From: Vibrio sp. Of7-15
GTDB lineage: Bacteria; Pseudomonadota; Gammaproteobacteria; Enterobacterales; Vibrionaceae
Length of the DNA stretch: 64,000 bases
NCBI RefSeq assembly: GCF_022347565.1
Contig: NZ_JAKRGH010000012.1
Location: forward strand, 1 to 64,000
Direction of reading: 5' to 3'
The notes beneath the pieces were generated by a model, which worked only from the letters and a program-made list of their open reading frames with translations, did not search any database and was not told the origin of the DNA. Of the stretch, positions 1-8,279 are shown in pieces. Position 1 is the stretch's first letter; every line of letters starts with the position of its first letter. Position numbers and translations under genes: made by a program.

Positions 1-984
1 GCCCGTCGCGAGCTCCACTTTACCGTTGATGACCAAGGTATTATCGTTGGTAACAAAATCACTCCCGCTCTCACCACGGTCTTCCGTGATGCCGTCGATA
101 CTTACCGCTGACGTTTTATCGTCACCGTCGGTGCCAACATGTAAATCAACTTGGGTAGTATCACTACCTGTATCTGATAAGCCACCTGATGGTACTTGTA
201 CCTGAACATCAATTTGAATCGTATTTCCATGCACTAATTCAGAGACAGGGATCGGTAAAGTCACTGTACCATCAGTAATCGTCAACTCATTAAGTGGGAA
301 CTCTTGAGGACCATTGCCATCATTAAAATCTACAACTAAAACATCAGTCGAAGTATCAGTACGATCTGGTAATGTAATAACAGCTTCAACAATACCGTCT
401 TTTACTTCTTCATTATTAAGGTAATCATCACCACCATCAATAATTGATACTTTAGGAGCATCTAATTCACGGCCATCATCAGTTAACACAGGTGCAGCGG
501 TAGAGAATAAGCGAAGAGCTTGCGCCAATGCCACAGATTGTGTTTGTGATAATCCTTGATCTTCTAAGCTTGCAGTGTCAAATGCTGTTTGGGCTAAAGT
601 TTCAGCACCAGTACGTTCAATCGCTTGTGAAGTGGTCAGACTTGAACCTTGAACTCCACCAGCCGCAGTAGCAAATTCTTCAGACAATTGAGTAGGATCT
701 TGCCCAGACTCTAAAGCCTCAAAAATTTGTGCAATATCATCATCTAATGCCAGAGCTTCTAAAGCTCCATCCTCTGTAATACGAGTAATACCGGCACTCT
801 CAACAGAAATTTGAGTATCATCATCTGCTTCGATACGACCTTGCCCATCAGTGATCAATACGTCACCAGATGTTATTGTCATACCTTCTTGCAAAAACTG
901 AATATTGCCATCTTTATCAATAACAACATTATTTCCATTCAAACCTGAAATTGCTGCTACGACTATTGATTGCATCGATGCCAT
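1..984 (-). CDS. LapA-like giant adhesin, N-terminal retention module (partial)
   Basis: This reading frame is open from an ATG at 984 to the window edge (328 codons) and continues outside. AGAGGGAAAG lies just upstream of the ATG as ribosome binding site. The first ~110 residues look like the retention module of type I-secreted adhesins, with the dialanine site TAAG at residues 106-109 (about 658-669). LapG proteases cut at this motif; Pseudomonas LapA carries it at nearly the same residue number. After a helical linker, an acidic Ig-like/bacterial adhesin repeat region begins near residue 165. The protein would be exported by the Lap type I system at 15.5-23.6 kb, held in the outer membrane by its N-terminus and released when LapG cuts. 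The repeats and C-terminal secretion signal are not visible, so total size is unknown. Confidence 0.85.
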   Translation of the reverse strand, partial: MASMQSIVVAAISGLNGNNVVIDKDGNIQFLQEGMTITSGDVLITDGQGRIEADDDTQISVESAGITRITEDGALEALALDDDIAQIFEALESGQDPTQLSEEFATAAGGVQGSSLTTSQAIERTGAETLAQTAFDTASLEDQGLSQTQSVALAQALRLFSTAAPVLTDDGRELDAPKVSIIDGGDDYLNNEEVKDGIVEAVITLPDRTDTSTDVLVVDFNDGNGPQEFPLNELTITDGTVTLPIPVSELVHGNTIQIDVQVQVPSGGLSDTGSDTTQVDLHVGTDGDDKTSAVSIDGITEDRGESGSDFVTNDNTLVINGKVELATG

Positions 985-1131
985 TCTTTCCCTCTGTACC
1001 TAAACACTGAAAACTGATATTTCGCCCTATGCTTTATAAAATACTCATATAGCGTCAAAATTTTTACTTTTAACTAAATTATCATTTTAATTTATATAAG
1101 CCCACCGAATTACAATCATGAACAACATACT

Positions 1132-1163
1132 GCTAACAAAAAAGCGAGCTTACGCTCGCTTTT
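1132..1163 (-). terminator. Rho-independent terminator of the put operon
   Basis: A 9-bp stem (AAAGCGAGC / GCTCGCTTT) with loop TTAC lies just beyond the putP stop. On the minus strand it is followed by a T-rich run (TTTTTTGTT). It separates putP from the adhesin gene downstream on the same strand, so the adhesin probably has its own promoter in 985-1130. Confidence 0.8.
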
Positions 1164-1184
1164 GTCAAAATAATGTCAGTATGA

Positions 1185-2681
1185 TTAGTCTAAGTTAATG
1201 AGATTTGATTCATATTCCTTAAACTGGTCCTGAACTTTTTGTTCTGGCTCTTTAGTGGCTAGGCTTGTCACTATAATTGCAATTGTCGCTAGAATAATGC
1301 CAGGGACAATTTCATAGAGATCAAAGATTCCGCCTGAGAATTGCTTCCAAAGTACAATGGTAATACCACCAACAAGAATACCTGCAAGCGCACCATTACG
1401 ATTCATTCGCTTCCAATATAAGCTCAGTACTAACGCTGGGCCAAACGCAGCACCAAAACCTGCCCAGGCGTATGACACTAAACCAAGAACAGAGCTTTCT
1501 GGATCCATCGCTAAGAACAAGGCAATGAGTGAAAGTATGATTACAGATACACGTCCAACCATCACAACTTCTTGAGCTGAAGCTTCTGGCTTAAACACTT
1601 GTTTATAGAAGTCTTCCGCCAATGCAGAAGAAGACACCAATAGCTGTGAATCAGCAGTACTCATGATTGCCGCCAAAATAGCAGCCAATAAGATACCAGC
1701 AATAACAGGATGGAAAATTGCGTTCACTAGTAACATGAAAATTTTCTCACCGTCAGCCAACTCACCTGCTAGTTGATTATCAACGTACAATAGCCCCACT
1801 AAACCAACCAATACTGCACCTGTCATTGAAAGAGCAGTCCATACCACGGCAATACGACGAGCTGTTGTTAAATCACCATTAGTACGCGTTGCTTTAAAAC
1901 GTGCCAAAATATGTGGCTGACCAAAATAACCTAAACCCCAAGCTGCCAGAGAAATAATAGCAATCGCAGATAAAGGCTCACCCTTGGCATCATTCCAAAT
2001 AGTCAAAAGCTCTGGATTTTTCGCCGCAAGATCAGCACTTAACTGACCAAGGCCACCGTCCATTGCTGCAATTGGTACGATTAGTAAGGCTGCAGACATT
2101 AGTAACCCCTGAACCAAGTCAGTCCAAGATACCGCAAGGAAACCACCAAACAGCGTATAAGAAACCACACAAGCAGCACCAATGATCACCGCCATGGTAT
2201 AGTCCAAGCCGAACACAGTTTCAAATAATTTACCACCAGCCACTAAGCCAGAGCTCGTATAGAAAAGGAAGAAAAGCAAAATGAAGAAAGCAGCAATGGT
2301 TTGCACAAGCTTAGACTTATCATTAAAACGACGCGATAAAAACTCAGGTAACGTTAATGAATTGTCTGTCGTAATACTGTACGTACGAAGACGCTTTGCA
2401 CAAATCAGCCAGTTTGCCCATGTACCTAATAGTAGGCCACCAGCAAGCCATAATGACTCTAAACCTGCTGCGTATGCGTAACCTGGCAGACCAAGTAGTA
2501 ACCAACCACTCATGTCTGATGCACCCGCAGACAAAGCAGCAGGCCATGGCCCTAAGTTACGGCCACCTAAGAAATAATCCGTCGAATTTGACGTTCGTTT
2601 ATAGGCATATACCCCTATCGCCAGCATCATTATCAAGTAAGCGATAAAAGTTCCGGTAATAGCAAAGCTATTTTCAATCAT
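1185..2681 (-). CDS. putP: Sodium/proline symporter PutP
   Basis: This inner-membrane protein imports proline with sodium and belongs to the solute:sodium symporter family. It has about 13 hydrophobic segments, the family-typical region YFLGGRNLGPWPAALSAGAS near the N-terminus and SWTDLVQGLLM in the middle. From the ATG at 2681 it has 498 residues, close to E. coli PutP (502). An upstream in-frame start at 2738 would add 19 non-hydrophobic residues, but GAGGGAA directly precedes the 2681 ATG, so I prefer that. It is last in a putA / PutA-CTD-like / putP array on the minus strand, so proline uptake and oxidation are probably co-regulated. Confidence 0.93.
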   Translation of the reverse strand: MIENSFAITGTFIAYLIMMLAIGVYAYKRTSNSTDYFLGGRNLGPWPAALSAGASDMSGWLLLGLPGYAYAAGLESLWLAGGLLLGTWANWLICAKRLRTYSITTDNSLTLPEFLSRRFNDKSKLVQTIAAFFILLFFLFYTSSGLVAGGKLFETVFGLDYTMAVIIGAACVVSYTLFGGFLAVSWTDLVQGLLMSAALLIVPIAAMDGGLGQLSADLAAKNPELLTIWNDAKGEPLSAIAIISLAAWGLGYFGQPHILARFKATRTNGDLTTARRIAVVWTALSMTGAVLVGLVGLLYVDNQLAGELADGEKIFMLLVNAIFHPVIAGILLAAILAAIMSTADSQLLVSSSALAEDFYKQVFKPEASAQEVVMVGRVSVIILSLIALFLAMDPESSVLGLVSYAWAGFGAAFGPALVLSLYWKRMNRNGALAGILVGGITIVLWKQFSGGIFDLYEIVPGIILATIAIIVTSLATKEPEQKVQDQFKEYESNLINLD

Positions 2682-2810
2682 TGAGTTTCCCTCATTGTAT
2701 TCCCTAATCCTATTTAGGGTATTGTGTTTGACTGTCATCTAACAGAAATCCCACCATTTCCTTTCATCATTAAAGACAAAATGAAACAGTGGGATTTCAA
2801 ATTAGCTGAT

Positions 2811-3524
2811 TTAGTGGCTACCACTTCCTAGTTCAAGCAAAGTCGCATTGCCACCAACAGCCGTTATATTAATAGTACGAGTACGCTCAGTAATAAACCT
2901 CAAAATAAAATGAGAATCCGTCACTGTCGTTAAATGCTCTAAGTCCGTTTCCGCTATCAGCTGGGCTAATAACCCGGCTCTTGCCGCTAACTGACGATTC
3001 AGAGCTAAAGCGGTAGTATTACTACCAACATACGCAACCCCTGACAGTTTTTCATGGCTCACCACATCGGCAAGCACACTGTTCTGAATTAATTGGATTG
3101 CAGATTCAGATACCCCAGTAGCGATTAGAGTGCGCTGTAAAACAGCGGCTAAATCTGCCTGCTCTGAGCTATACGATAAAATAACGCAGTTACCCGCTAA
3201 CAGAGCCGCACTCATGTGAGCAACTAACCCGCTGATTGGTGATCCATTGTCCACCGTAACCGCAAATACACCTCGACCAGAGCTATACAATTCATTAGTT
3301 TCACCCGTTGGCCCAGGCATTAACTTGTCTTCTGCTAATAAAGCCACTGCCTGGCGAGCTTGATATTTCGCCATTTTACTGGCCATTACACCCAATAATG
3401 GCTCTTGCGCAATACTGTCTGCCCAGCGCATTATGATGTCACTGCGCACTGACACACCTAAACAATTCCAAGCTTCCCAGTTACTTAAAGCAAGATTAAT
3501 GTGATTCTGAATTTGTTCTGCCAT
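2811..3524 (-). CDS. Free-standing PutA C-terminal domain (ALDH-superfamily fold, non-catalytic)
   Basis: This 237-residue protein resembles the NAD-binding half of aldehyde dehydrogenases (segments GRGVFAVTVDN, AALLAGNCVI, GVAYVGSNTTA). It stops before the position of the catalytic Cys and lacks a GQRCSA motif. Its end, RTRTINITAVGGNATLLELG, matches the conserved C-terminal motif of long PutA proteins, which closes the substrate-channelling cavity. The preceding gene encodes a PutA of only 1043 residues that lacks this domain, so this looks like the C-terminal domain as a separate polypeptide. I chose the ATG at 3524 because AGGA stands 8 nt upstream; the in-frame ATG at 3539 has no binding site. 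Automated annotation would probably call it P5C dehydrogenase, which is misleading. Confidence 0.75.
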   Translation of the reverse strand: MAEQIQNHINLALSNWEAWNCLGVSVRSDIIMRWADSIAQEPLLGVMASKMAKYQARQAVALLAEDKLMPGPTGETNELYSSGRGVFAVTVDNGSPISGLVAHMSAALLAGNCVILSYSSEQADLAAVLQRTLIATGVSESAIQLIQNSVLADVVSHEKLSGVAYVGSNTTALALNRQLAARAGLLAQLIAETDLEHLTTVTDSHFILRFITERTRTINITAVGGNATLLELGSGSH

Positions 3525-3577
3525 CTGATTTATCCTCAATGCAGTATTTTTAATAACTTAAGGTTTGATAGCTCAGC

Positions 3578-6500
3578 CTAAGCAGAGACAACTTCTTTCG
3601 TAAAGCGGTACAGATAGTGTGGTCCACCTGCTTTTGGTCCAGTGCCGGATAACCCTTGACCGCCAAATGGCTGGACACCTACCACTGCACCAACTTGATC
3701 ACGGTTAATGTAGCAGTTACCCACTCGTGCACGACGCTCAATATGGGCATAGGTTCTTTCGTTACGACTATGAACCCCCATGGTTAGACCAAAGCCCGTG
3801 TTATTAACTTGATCGATCACCTTATCAAGCTCATTCGCTTTAAAACGAACAATATGTAAAATTGGACCAAACTGCTCATTTTCTAACTGATCAATACTAT
3901 TGATCTCAAACGCCGTTGGTGGAACAAAATCACCATGTTCACAAATAGAACCTAGCTCTACTTGACCAATCAACTTGTCTGAGTTTGTCAACTTTTCGAT
4001 GTGAGCAAGTAACTTCTGCTTCGCTTTATCATCAATCACAGGCCCAACATCCGTACTGTGTAGATATGGCAAACCAACATGAAGTTCTTTCATTGCACCT
4101 TGAATTAAAGTCGTGATTCGATTTGCAATGTCTTCTTGCACAAACAACACACGAAGCGCAGAACAGCGTTGGCCAGCGGATGCAAAAGCGGAACGCATCA
4201 CGTCACGTACAACTTGCTCTGGCAGCGCCGTACTATCAACGATCATGGCATTTTGACCACCCGTTTCAGCAATCAGTGGAGCAAGCTCAGTATCTCGATT
4301 CGCCAAAGAGCGGTTAATGAGCTGCGCTGTTTCTGTTGAACCAGTAAAAGCAACACCAGCGATACGCGGATCTGACGTTAATGGGGCACCAACTGTCGCA
4401 CCATCGCCAGGAAGCAAATGAATAGCCTCTCCCGGAACACCAGCTTCAAGCATTAATTCAATAGCACGAGCCGCAATCAATGACGTTTGCTCCGCTGGCT
4501 TAGCAATAACGGTATTACCACTCACAAGTGCAGCCGAGACCTGACCTAAGAAAATCGCTAACGGGAAGTTCCACGGGCTAATACACGCAAATACGCCACG
4601 CCCCTGACGCTCAATCTGACGAGACACTTCATCAAAGCCCACAACGGTCTTTGGCGCTAAGAAATTGCTTTTCGCCTGTACAGAGTAGTAACGACAAAAA
4701 TCAACGGCTTCACGTACTTCATCAATACTGTCATGAATGGTTTTACCCGCTTCTTTGTGGCAAAGCGCCACCAGCTCAGCTAGGTTCTCTTCTAATAAAT
4801 CCGCCAATTTATCGAGATATTGCGCTCGCTCATCAGCACGAGTTTGAGACCATACCGAGAAATACGACGATGCAGAGTCCAGCGCTTCGGAAACATGATC
4901 AGGGTTAGCCCAAGCAACCGATCCAACAGAAATACGGCGATCATAAGGAGCGGTTACTTCGAAGATCCCCTCTTCCTTGATCATGCTTTCAGATCTCTTG
5001 ATCATTGTTCCGTTCACGATAGGACCAGCAGACCATGTTTGATCCATATATTCTGCGATCTTTTCTTCAAATGGTTTTGCTTCACTTTCAATATCAACGT
5101 TAATGCTGAATGAATTTTTACGATCCGAAAAGATTTGATCCGGAAGTGGGATCAAGGTGTTATGCAGTGTACTACGGCCCATTAACGTATCGACCGGGTG
5201 CTGAGTCAGATCAGAAACAGGGCATCTTGCATCCACTAAACGGTGTACAAACGAGCTATTAGCTCCATTTTCTAGTAAGCGGCGCACTAAGTAAGGCAGG
5301 AGATCTTTATGGCTGCCCACTGGCGCATAGATACGCACGTCTGTGCCATACATATCAAGCGCGTGATCATAAAGCGCATCCCCCATGCCATGCAGACGTT
5401 GGAATTCAAAATCAGAATGGGTTGCCATTACCGCGACCGCAGAAACAGTATGTGCATTATGACTAGCAAACTGCGGGTAAATGCACCCTTTTACATGGTC
5501 ACTTAATAAGAAACGAGCACACGCTAAATACGCCACATCCGTCGCTTCTTTACGTGTATAAACGGGGTAAGCCGCATAGCCATTTTGCTGAGACAATTTC
5601 AATTCACTGTCCCAGTACGCGCCTTTCACTAAGCGAAGTGGAATCACATCCCCTTGCTCTTTTGCTAAAGCCGCTAGCCACACTAAGGTTGGCAGAGCAC
5701 GTTTGGAATAAGCTTGAACCACAAGGCCAAACTTACCCCAGCCTTTTACTTTTTCATTTCGATACAGTTTTTCGAACAGCTTAAGAGACAGCTCTAACCG
5801 ATCCGCTTCTTCCGCATCAATAGTAATGCCCACATCCAGCTCACGAGCACGCTCTAGCAGGGTTAATACAGTATCGTGCATTTCCGTCATGATGCGTGCT
5901 TCATTCGCCGTTTCATAACGAGGGTGTAATGCGGAAAGCTTAATGGATACTGTTGGGGCTGGTGTTTTGTCGTTAGCGTAGCTATCGCGTCCAACCGCTT
6001 CGATAGCCATGATGTAATCTTTAAAATATTTATTGGCATCAACCGCAGTCAATGCCGCTTCACCCAGCATATCAAACGAGTAGGTGTAGCCTTTATCACG
6101 TGAAGAACGACCATTTTTTTGTGCTTCACCAATATTACGTCCCAAAACGAACTGGTGACCCATCACCTTCATCGCTTGGTTCATTGCTTGACGGATCACA
6201 GGCTCAGACAACTTGTTGACTAAACGGTTAATCACATTTGCCGAAGAACCATCTTCACGCGTGTCCATGCTGACCACTTTACCCGTCAGTAATAATCCCC
6301 AAGTGGACGCATTAACAAAGGTCGAATCTGAATTTTTAAGGTGGGACTTCCAGTCAGCAACACTGAGCTTATCGCGGATTAACGCATCCGCCGTCGCTGC
6401 ATCTGGAATTCGCATTAACGCTTCTGCCAGACACATCAGCAAAATACCTTCTTTAGTATCTAAGCTGTACTCTAGCAAAAGCGCATCGATCATTTGAATG

Positions 6501-6709
6501 GCTTGCTTATCAGCGCGAACACGCTCAATCAGCTCTGTTGCTTTGGCACTGATTTGCGATTTTTCTTGCTCTGATGGGGTTGCCATCGGAAGGAGTTCAT
6601 TAAGCCATTTAGACTCATCAACAATATATAAAGGTGAAATTAACTGCCAAAGCTCGTGCAATGGACGTTCAATAAATGATGGCGAAAGCGCATCTATCGC
6701 TTTAAACAT
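3578..6709 (-). CDS. putA: Bifunctional proline dehydrogenase / P5C dehydrogenase PutA
   Basis: The protein oxidises proline to P5C with FAD and then P5C/glutamate semialdehyde to glutamate with NAD. The N-terminal half carries the PRODH barrel signatures SIKLSALHPRYE, RLVKGAYWDSELK and the arginine-rich YLVRRLLENGANSS. The C-terminal half is a full ALDH domain with SPWNFPLAIF, VAFTGSTETA, IAETGGQNAM and the catalytic cysteine in GQRCSA (Cys849). At 1043 residues it lacks the ribbon-helix-helix repressor domain of E. coli PutA, so it is unlikely to control its own operon; the AraC protein upstream is the natural candidate. It also lacks the C-terminal ALDH-fold domain of long PutAs, which is encoded 53 bp downstream. 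Confidence 0.96.
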   Translation of the reverse strand: MFKAIDALSPSFIERPLHELWQLISPLYIVDESKWLNELLPMATPSEQEKSQISAKATELIERVRADKQAIQMIDALLLEYSLDTKEGILLMCLAEALMRIPDAATADALIRDKLSVADWKSHLKNSDSTFVNASTWGLLLTGKVVSMDTREDGSSANVINRLVNKLSEPVIRQAMNQAMKVMGHQFVLGRNIGEAQKNGRSSRDKGYTYSFDMLGEAALTAVDANKYFKDYIMAIEAVGRDSYANDKTPAPTVSIKLSALHPRYETANEARIMTEMHDTVLTLLERARELDVGITIDAEEADRLELSLKLFEKLYRNEKVKGWGKFGLVVQAYSKRALPTLVWLAALAKEQGDVIPLRLVKGAYWDSELKLSQQNGYAAYPVYTRKEATDVAYLACARFLLSDHVKGCIYPQFASHNAHTVSAVAVMATHSDFEFQRLHGMGDALYDHALDMYGTDVRIYAPVGSHKDLLPYLVRRLLENGANSSFVHRLVDARCPVSDLTQHPVDTLMGRSTLHNTLIPLPDQIFSDRKNSFSINVDIESEAKPFEEKIAEYMDQTWSAGPIVNGTMIKRSESMIKEEGIFEVTAPYDRRISVGSVAWANPDHVSEALDSASSYFSVWSQTRADERAQYLDKLADLLEENLAELVALCHKEAGKTIHDSIDEVREAVDFCRYYSVQAKSNFLAPKTVVGFDEVSRQIERQGRGVFACISPWNFPLAIFLGQVSAALVSGNTVIAKPAEQTSLIAARAIELMLEAGVPGEAIHLLPGDGATVGAPLTSDPRIAGVAFTGSTETAQLINRSLANRDTELAPLIAETGGQNAMIVDSTALPEQVVRDVMRSAFASAGQRCSALRVLFVQEDIANRITTLIQGAMKELHVGLPYLHSTDVGPVIDDKAKQKLLAHIEKLTNSDKLIGQVELGSICEHGDFVPPTAFEINSIDQLENEQFGPILHIVRFKANELDKVIDQVNNTGFGLTMGVHSRNERTYAHIERRARVGNCYINRDQVGAVVGVQPFGGQGLSGTGPKAGGPHYLYRFTKEVVSA

Positions 6710-6886
6710 TTTGTATCCCTCATAGCTTTCCCGATGACATAAACGGGAAATGTTACACCATTGTTTCTATGAGGAAGGAGTTTATTTTCGAAATCTCGTA
6801 AAATCTTGCCAAAAACTCCGAGTAAGTTGTAAAAAAGTCGGATTTTTAACAAAATGAGAACGCAGATACCGCATTATCTGCTACTT

Positions 6887-7663
6887 TTAGATGGTCATTT
6901 TTTTACGATACTGTAAAGGGGACACCCCATATAGTCGGCTGAATGTGTGTGTAAATGCACTTTGTGTAGAGAAGCCGGACACTTCCGCGACCTGACTCAA
7001 TGTCATGACTCCCTGCTCTAATAACTCTTTGGCAAAGTCCACTCGCTTACCCAATACATACTGATGTGGTGTCACGCCCGTTTGCTGCTTAAATAACGCA
7101 TGAAACTGACTCTCACCTAAAAAAACACTACCAGCGAGCTGCGCTACACTGATCTTACGACCAATATGCTGAGCTACATATTGATCAATAATGTCCATAT
7201 TCAGCCGCTTTTCACGTAAGGATTGATTAGCTGGCCTAAAATGCCGCTGTAACAGAGCGATCAATGTATCGTTACACGCACGACTTAATAAATGATCATC
7301 AGGGCTGGCCTGCATTTCCGACACCAATAAAGAGATCAACTGCTGGATCTGGTTATCAAGCTGAAAATAACTGTTACTTGAAAACAAAGATTGCAAACGA
7401 TCTCTGCAAGCATGATCAAGGAGATTTTCATCCGGCAGATTCAACACCAAGATCTCAGAGCATCCAATCGCTCCGAAAGCATGATCAGAGCATGCCGTTA
7501 CCACGCAGCCCTGCCCAGGTCCTACTAAGTTACCTAAACCTTCAATGTTAAATTCAGCCTGCCCCTTTAAACCAATCACGATCTGATTGTAATGGTGATC
7601 ATGGTGGTCCATTTCACTGGGTAACAACAAAACCTCTGAAGGTTTAATTGGATCTTCAGGCAT
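6887..7663 (-). CDS. AraC-family regulator, probable activator of put genes
   Basis: An N-terminal cupin-like sensor (HHDHHYNQIVIGLKGQAEFN) is followed by a C-terminal AraC double helix-turn-helix (KISVAQLAGSVFLGESQFHA and TLSQVAEVSGFSTQSAFTHT, ending GVSPLQYRKKM). It lies just upstream of putA on the same strand, with the putA promoter in 6710-6886, and PutA has no DNA-binding domain of its own. This suggests a PutR-type proline-responsive role, inferred from position. The ATG at 7663 (258 residues) follows AAGAGAAAG. The longer start at 7693 has no binding site. Two ATGATCA sites inside the gene (7413, 7481) resemble RctB repeats but are also coding. Confidence 0.8.
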   Translation of the reverse strand: MPEDPIKPSEVLLLPSEMDHHDHHYNQIVIGLKGQAEFNIEGLGNLVGPGQGCVVTACSDHAFGAIGCSEILVLNLPDENLLDHACRDRLQSLFSSNSYFQLDNQIQQLISLLVSEMQASPDDHLLSRACNDTLIALLQRHFRPANQSLREKRLNMDIIDQYVAQHIGRKISVAQLAGSVFLGESQFHALFKQQTGVTPHQYVLGKRVDFAKELLEQGVMTLSQVAEVSGFSTQSAFTHTFSRLYGVSPLQYRKKMTI

Positions 7664-8279
7664 ATTCTTTCTCTTATCTTGCCATTTTATCATGACGGGG
7701 ATTGTAACTTAGTAATCCAGCCAGGTAAAAAACCGCTGCAGCCCTTGATATATAAAGGAACAATGATCAAGTGGCGTTGAAATACGGACCATGTCATTTC
7801 AACTTCATTCTTCTTGGTCTCACCACAAAGATTAAATTCTCACGATCATTGTAATACAAGGATCCTTAATGAGTTTTTTAAAAGCTTTCACCTTTATCGA
7901 ACAAGATCACTCCTTGATCATAGTTACGATTTTTTCTGGAAAGATGATCAAGAAAGAACATTGAACCCCATTCTTCCAACACTGTACTCTCTAGTGAAAA
8001 TCAAACGCCATACAATTTTACCGCCTAATCTTTATCTCAAAAAATCATCCATAAAGTTCGCCAGTACATTGATTAAGCTATTTTTATTATTTTAATTTCA
8101 TATTAAGAGAGACTTTTTGATGTAATAAATTTTTTTTCGCTAAAAAAGCCATTTTGTTTCAAAAAAACGCAAATGTAAGCAGTCTTTATTTCGATGAAAT
8201 GATATCCTACGAGGTCAAATGAACAGTTAACACCTTATGCACAATAGTTTGCATACTAGAATACAAAAGCAAGGGACTT
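7664..8279. other. Intergenic region with a cluster of RctB-type sites
   Basis: No convincing gene lies here. The stretch holds the AraC gene promoter on the left and, on the right, the promoter of the gene at 8280 (AAGGGA binding site just before its ATG). Between them are several TGATCA-type sites and one 39-mer-like element, listed separately. The 8090-8200 part is A/T-rich with no structure I recognise. A 93-codon open frame at 7814-8095 has no start signal or family resemblance. Confidence 0.6.
7757..7955. repeat. Remote cluster of RctB iteron-like sites
   Basis: GGAACAATGATCAAG occurs at 7757-7771, identical over 15 bases to the reverse complement of the origin site at 32218-32232. GGAAAGATGATCAAG occurs at 7938-7952, identical to the pair flanking 35.35 kb. 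A reverse-oriented TTGATCATAG lies at 7914-7923. Weaker relatives are GAACAAGATCAC near 7900 and CGATCATTG near 7843. The 13-mer TGTCATTTCAACT shared with the origin lies at 7792-7804. Sequence matches are seen directly; binding by RctB is inferred. The cluster is about 25 kb from the origin. Confidence 0.6.

Noticed and set aside
2811-3524. Reading the small put gene as a frameshifted or broken P5C dehydrogenase
   Set aside because: It has its own start and binding site and ends with the conserved PutA C-terminal motif. PutA itself already has a complete dehydrogenase domain.
7405-7493. ATGATCA sites inside the AraC-family gene as part of the remote RctB cluster
   Set aside because: One has good flanks (GAAAGCATGATCA at 7475-7487), but both encode protein segments, so I kept the cluster to the intergenic part.
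7814-8095. 93-codon plus-strand open frame in the intergenic gap
   Set aside because: No ribosome binding site, no recognisable domain and low-complexity composition; it overlaps the RctB-type sites.
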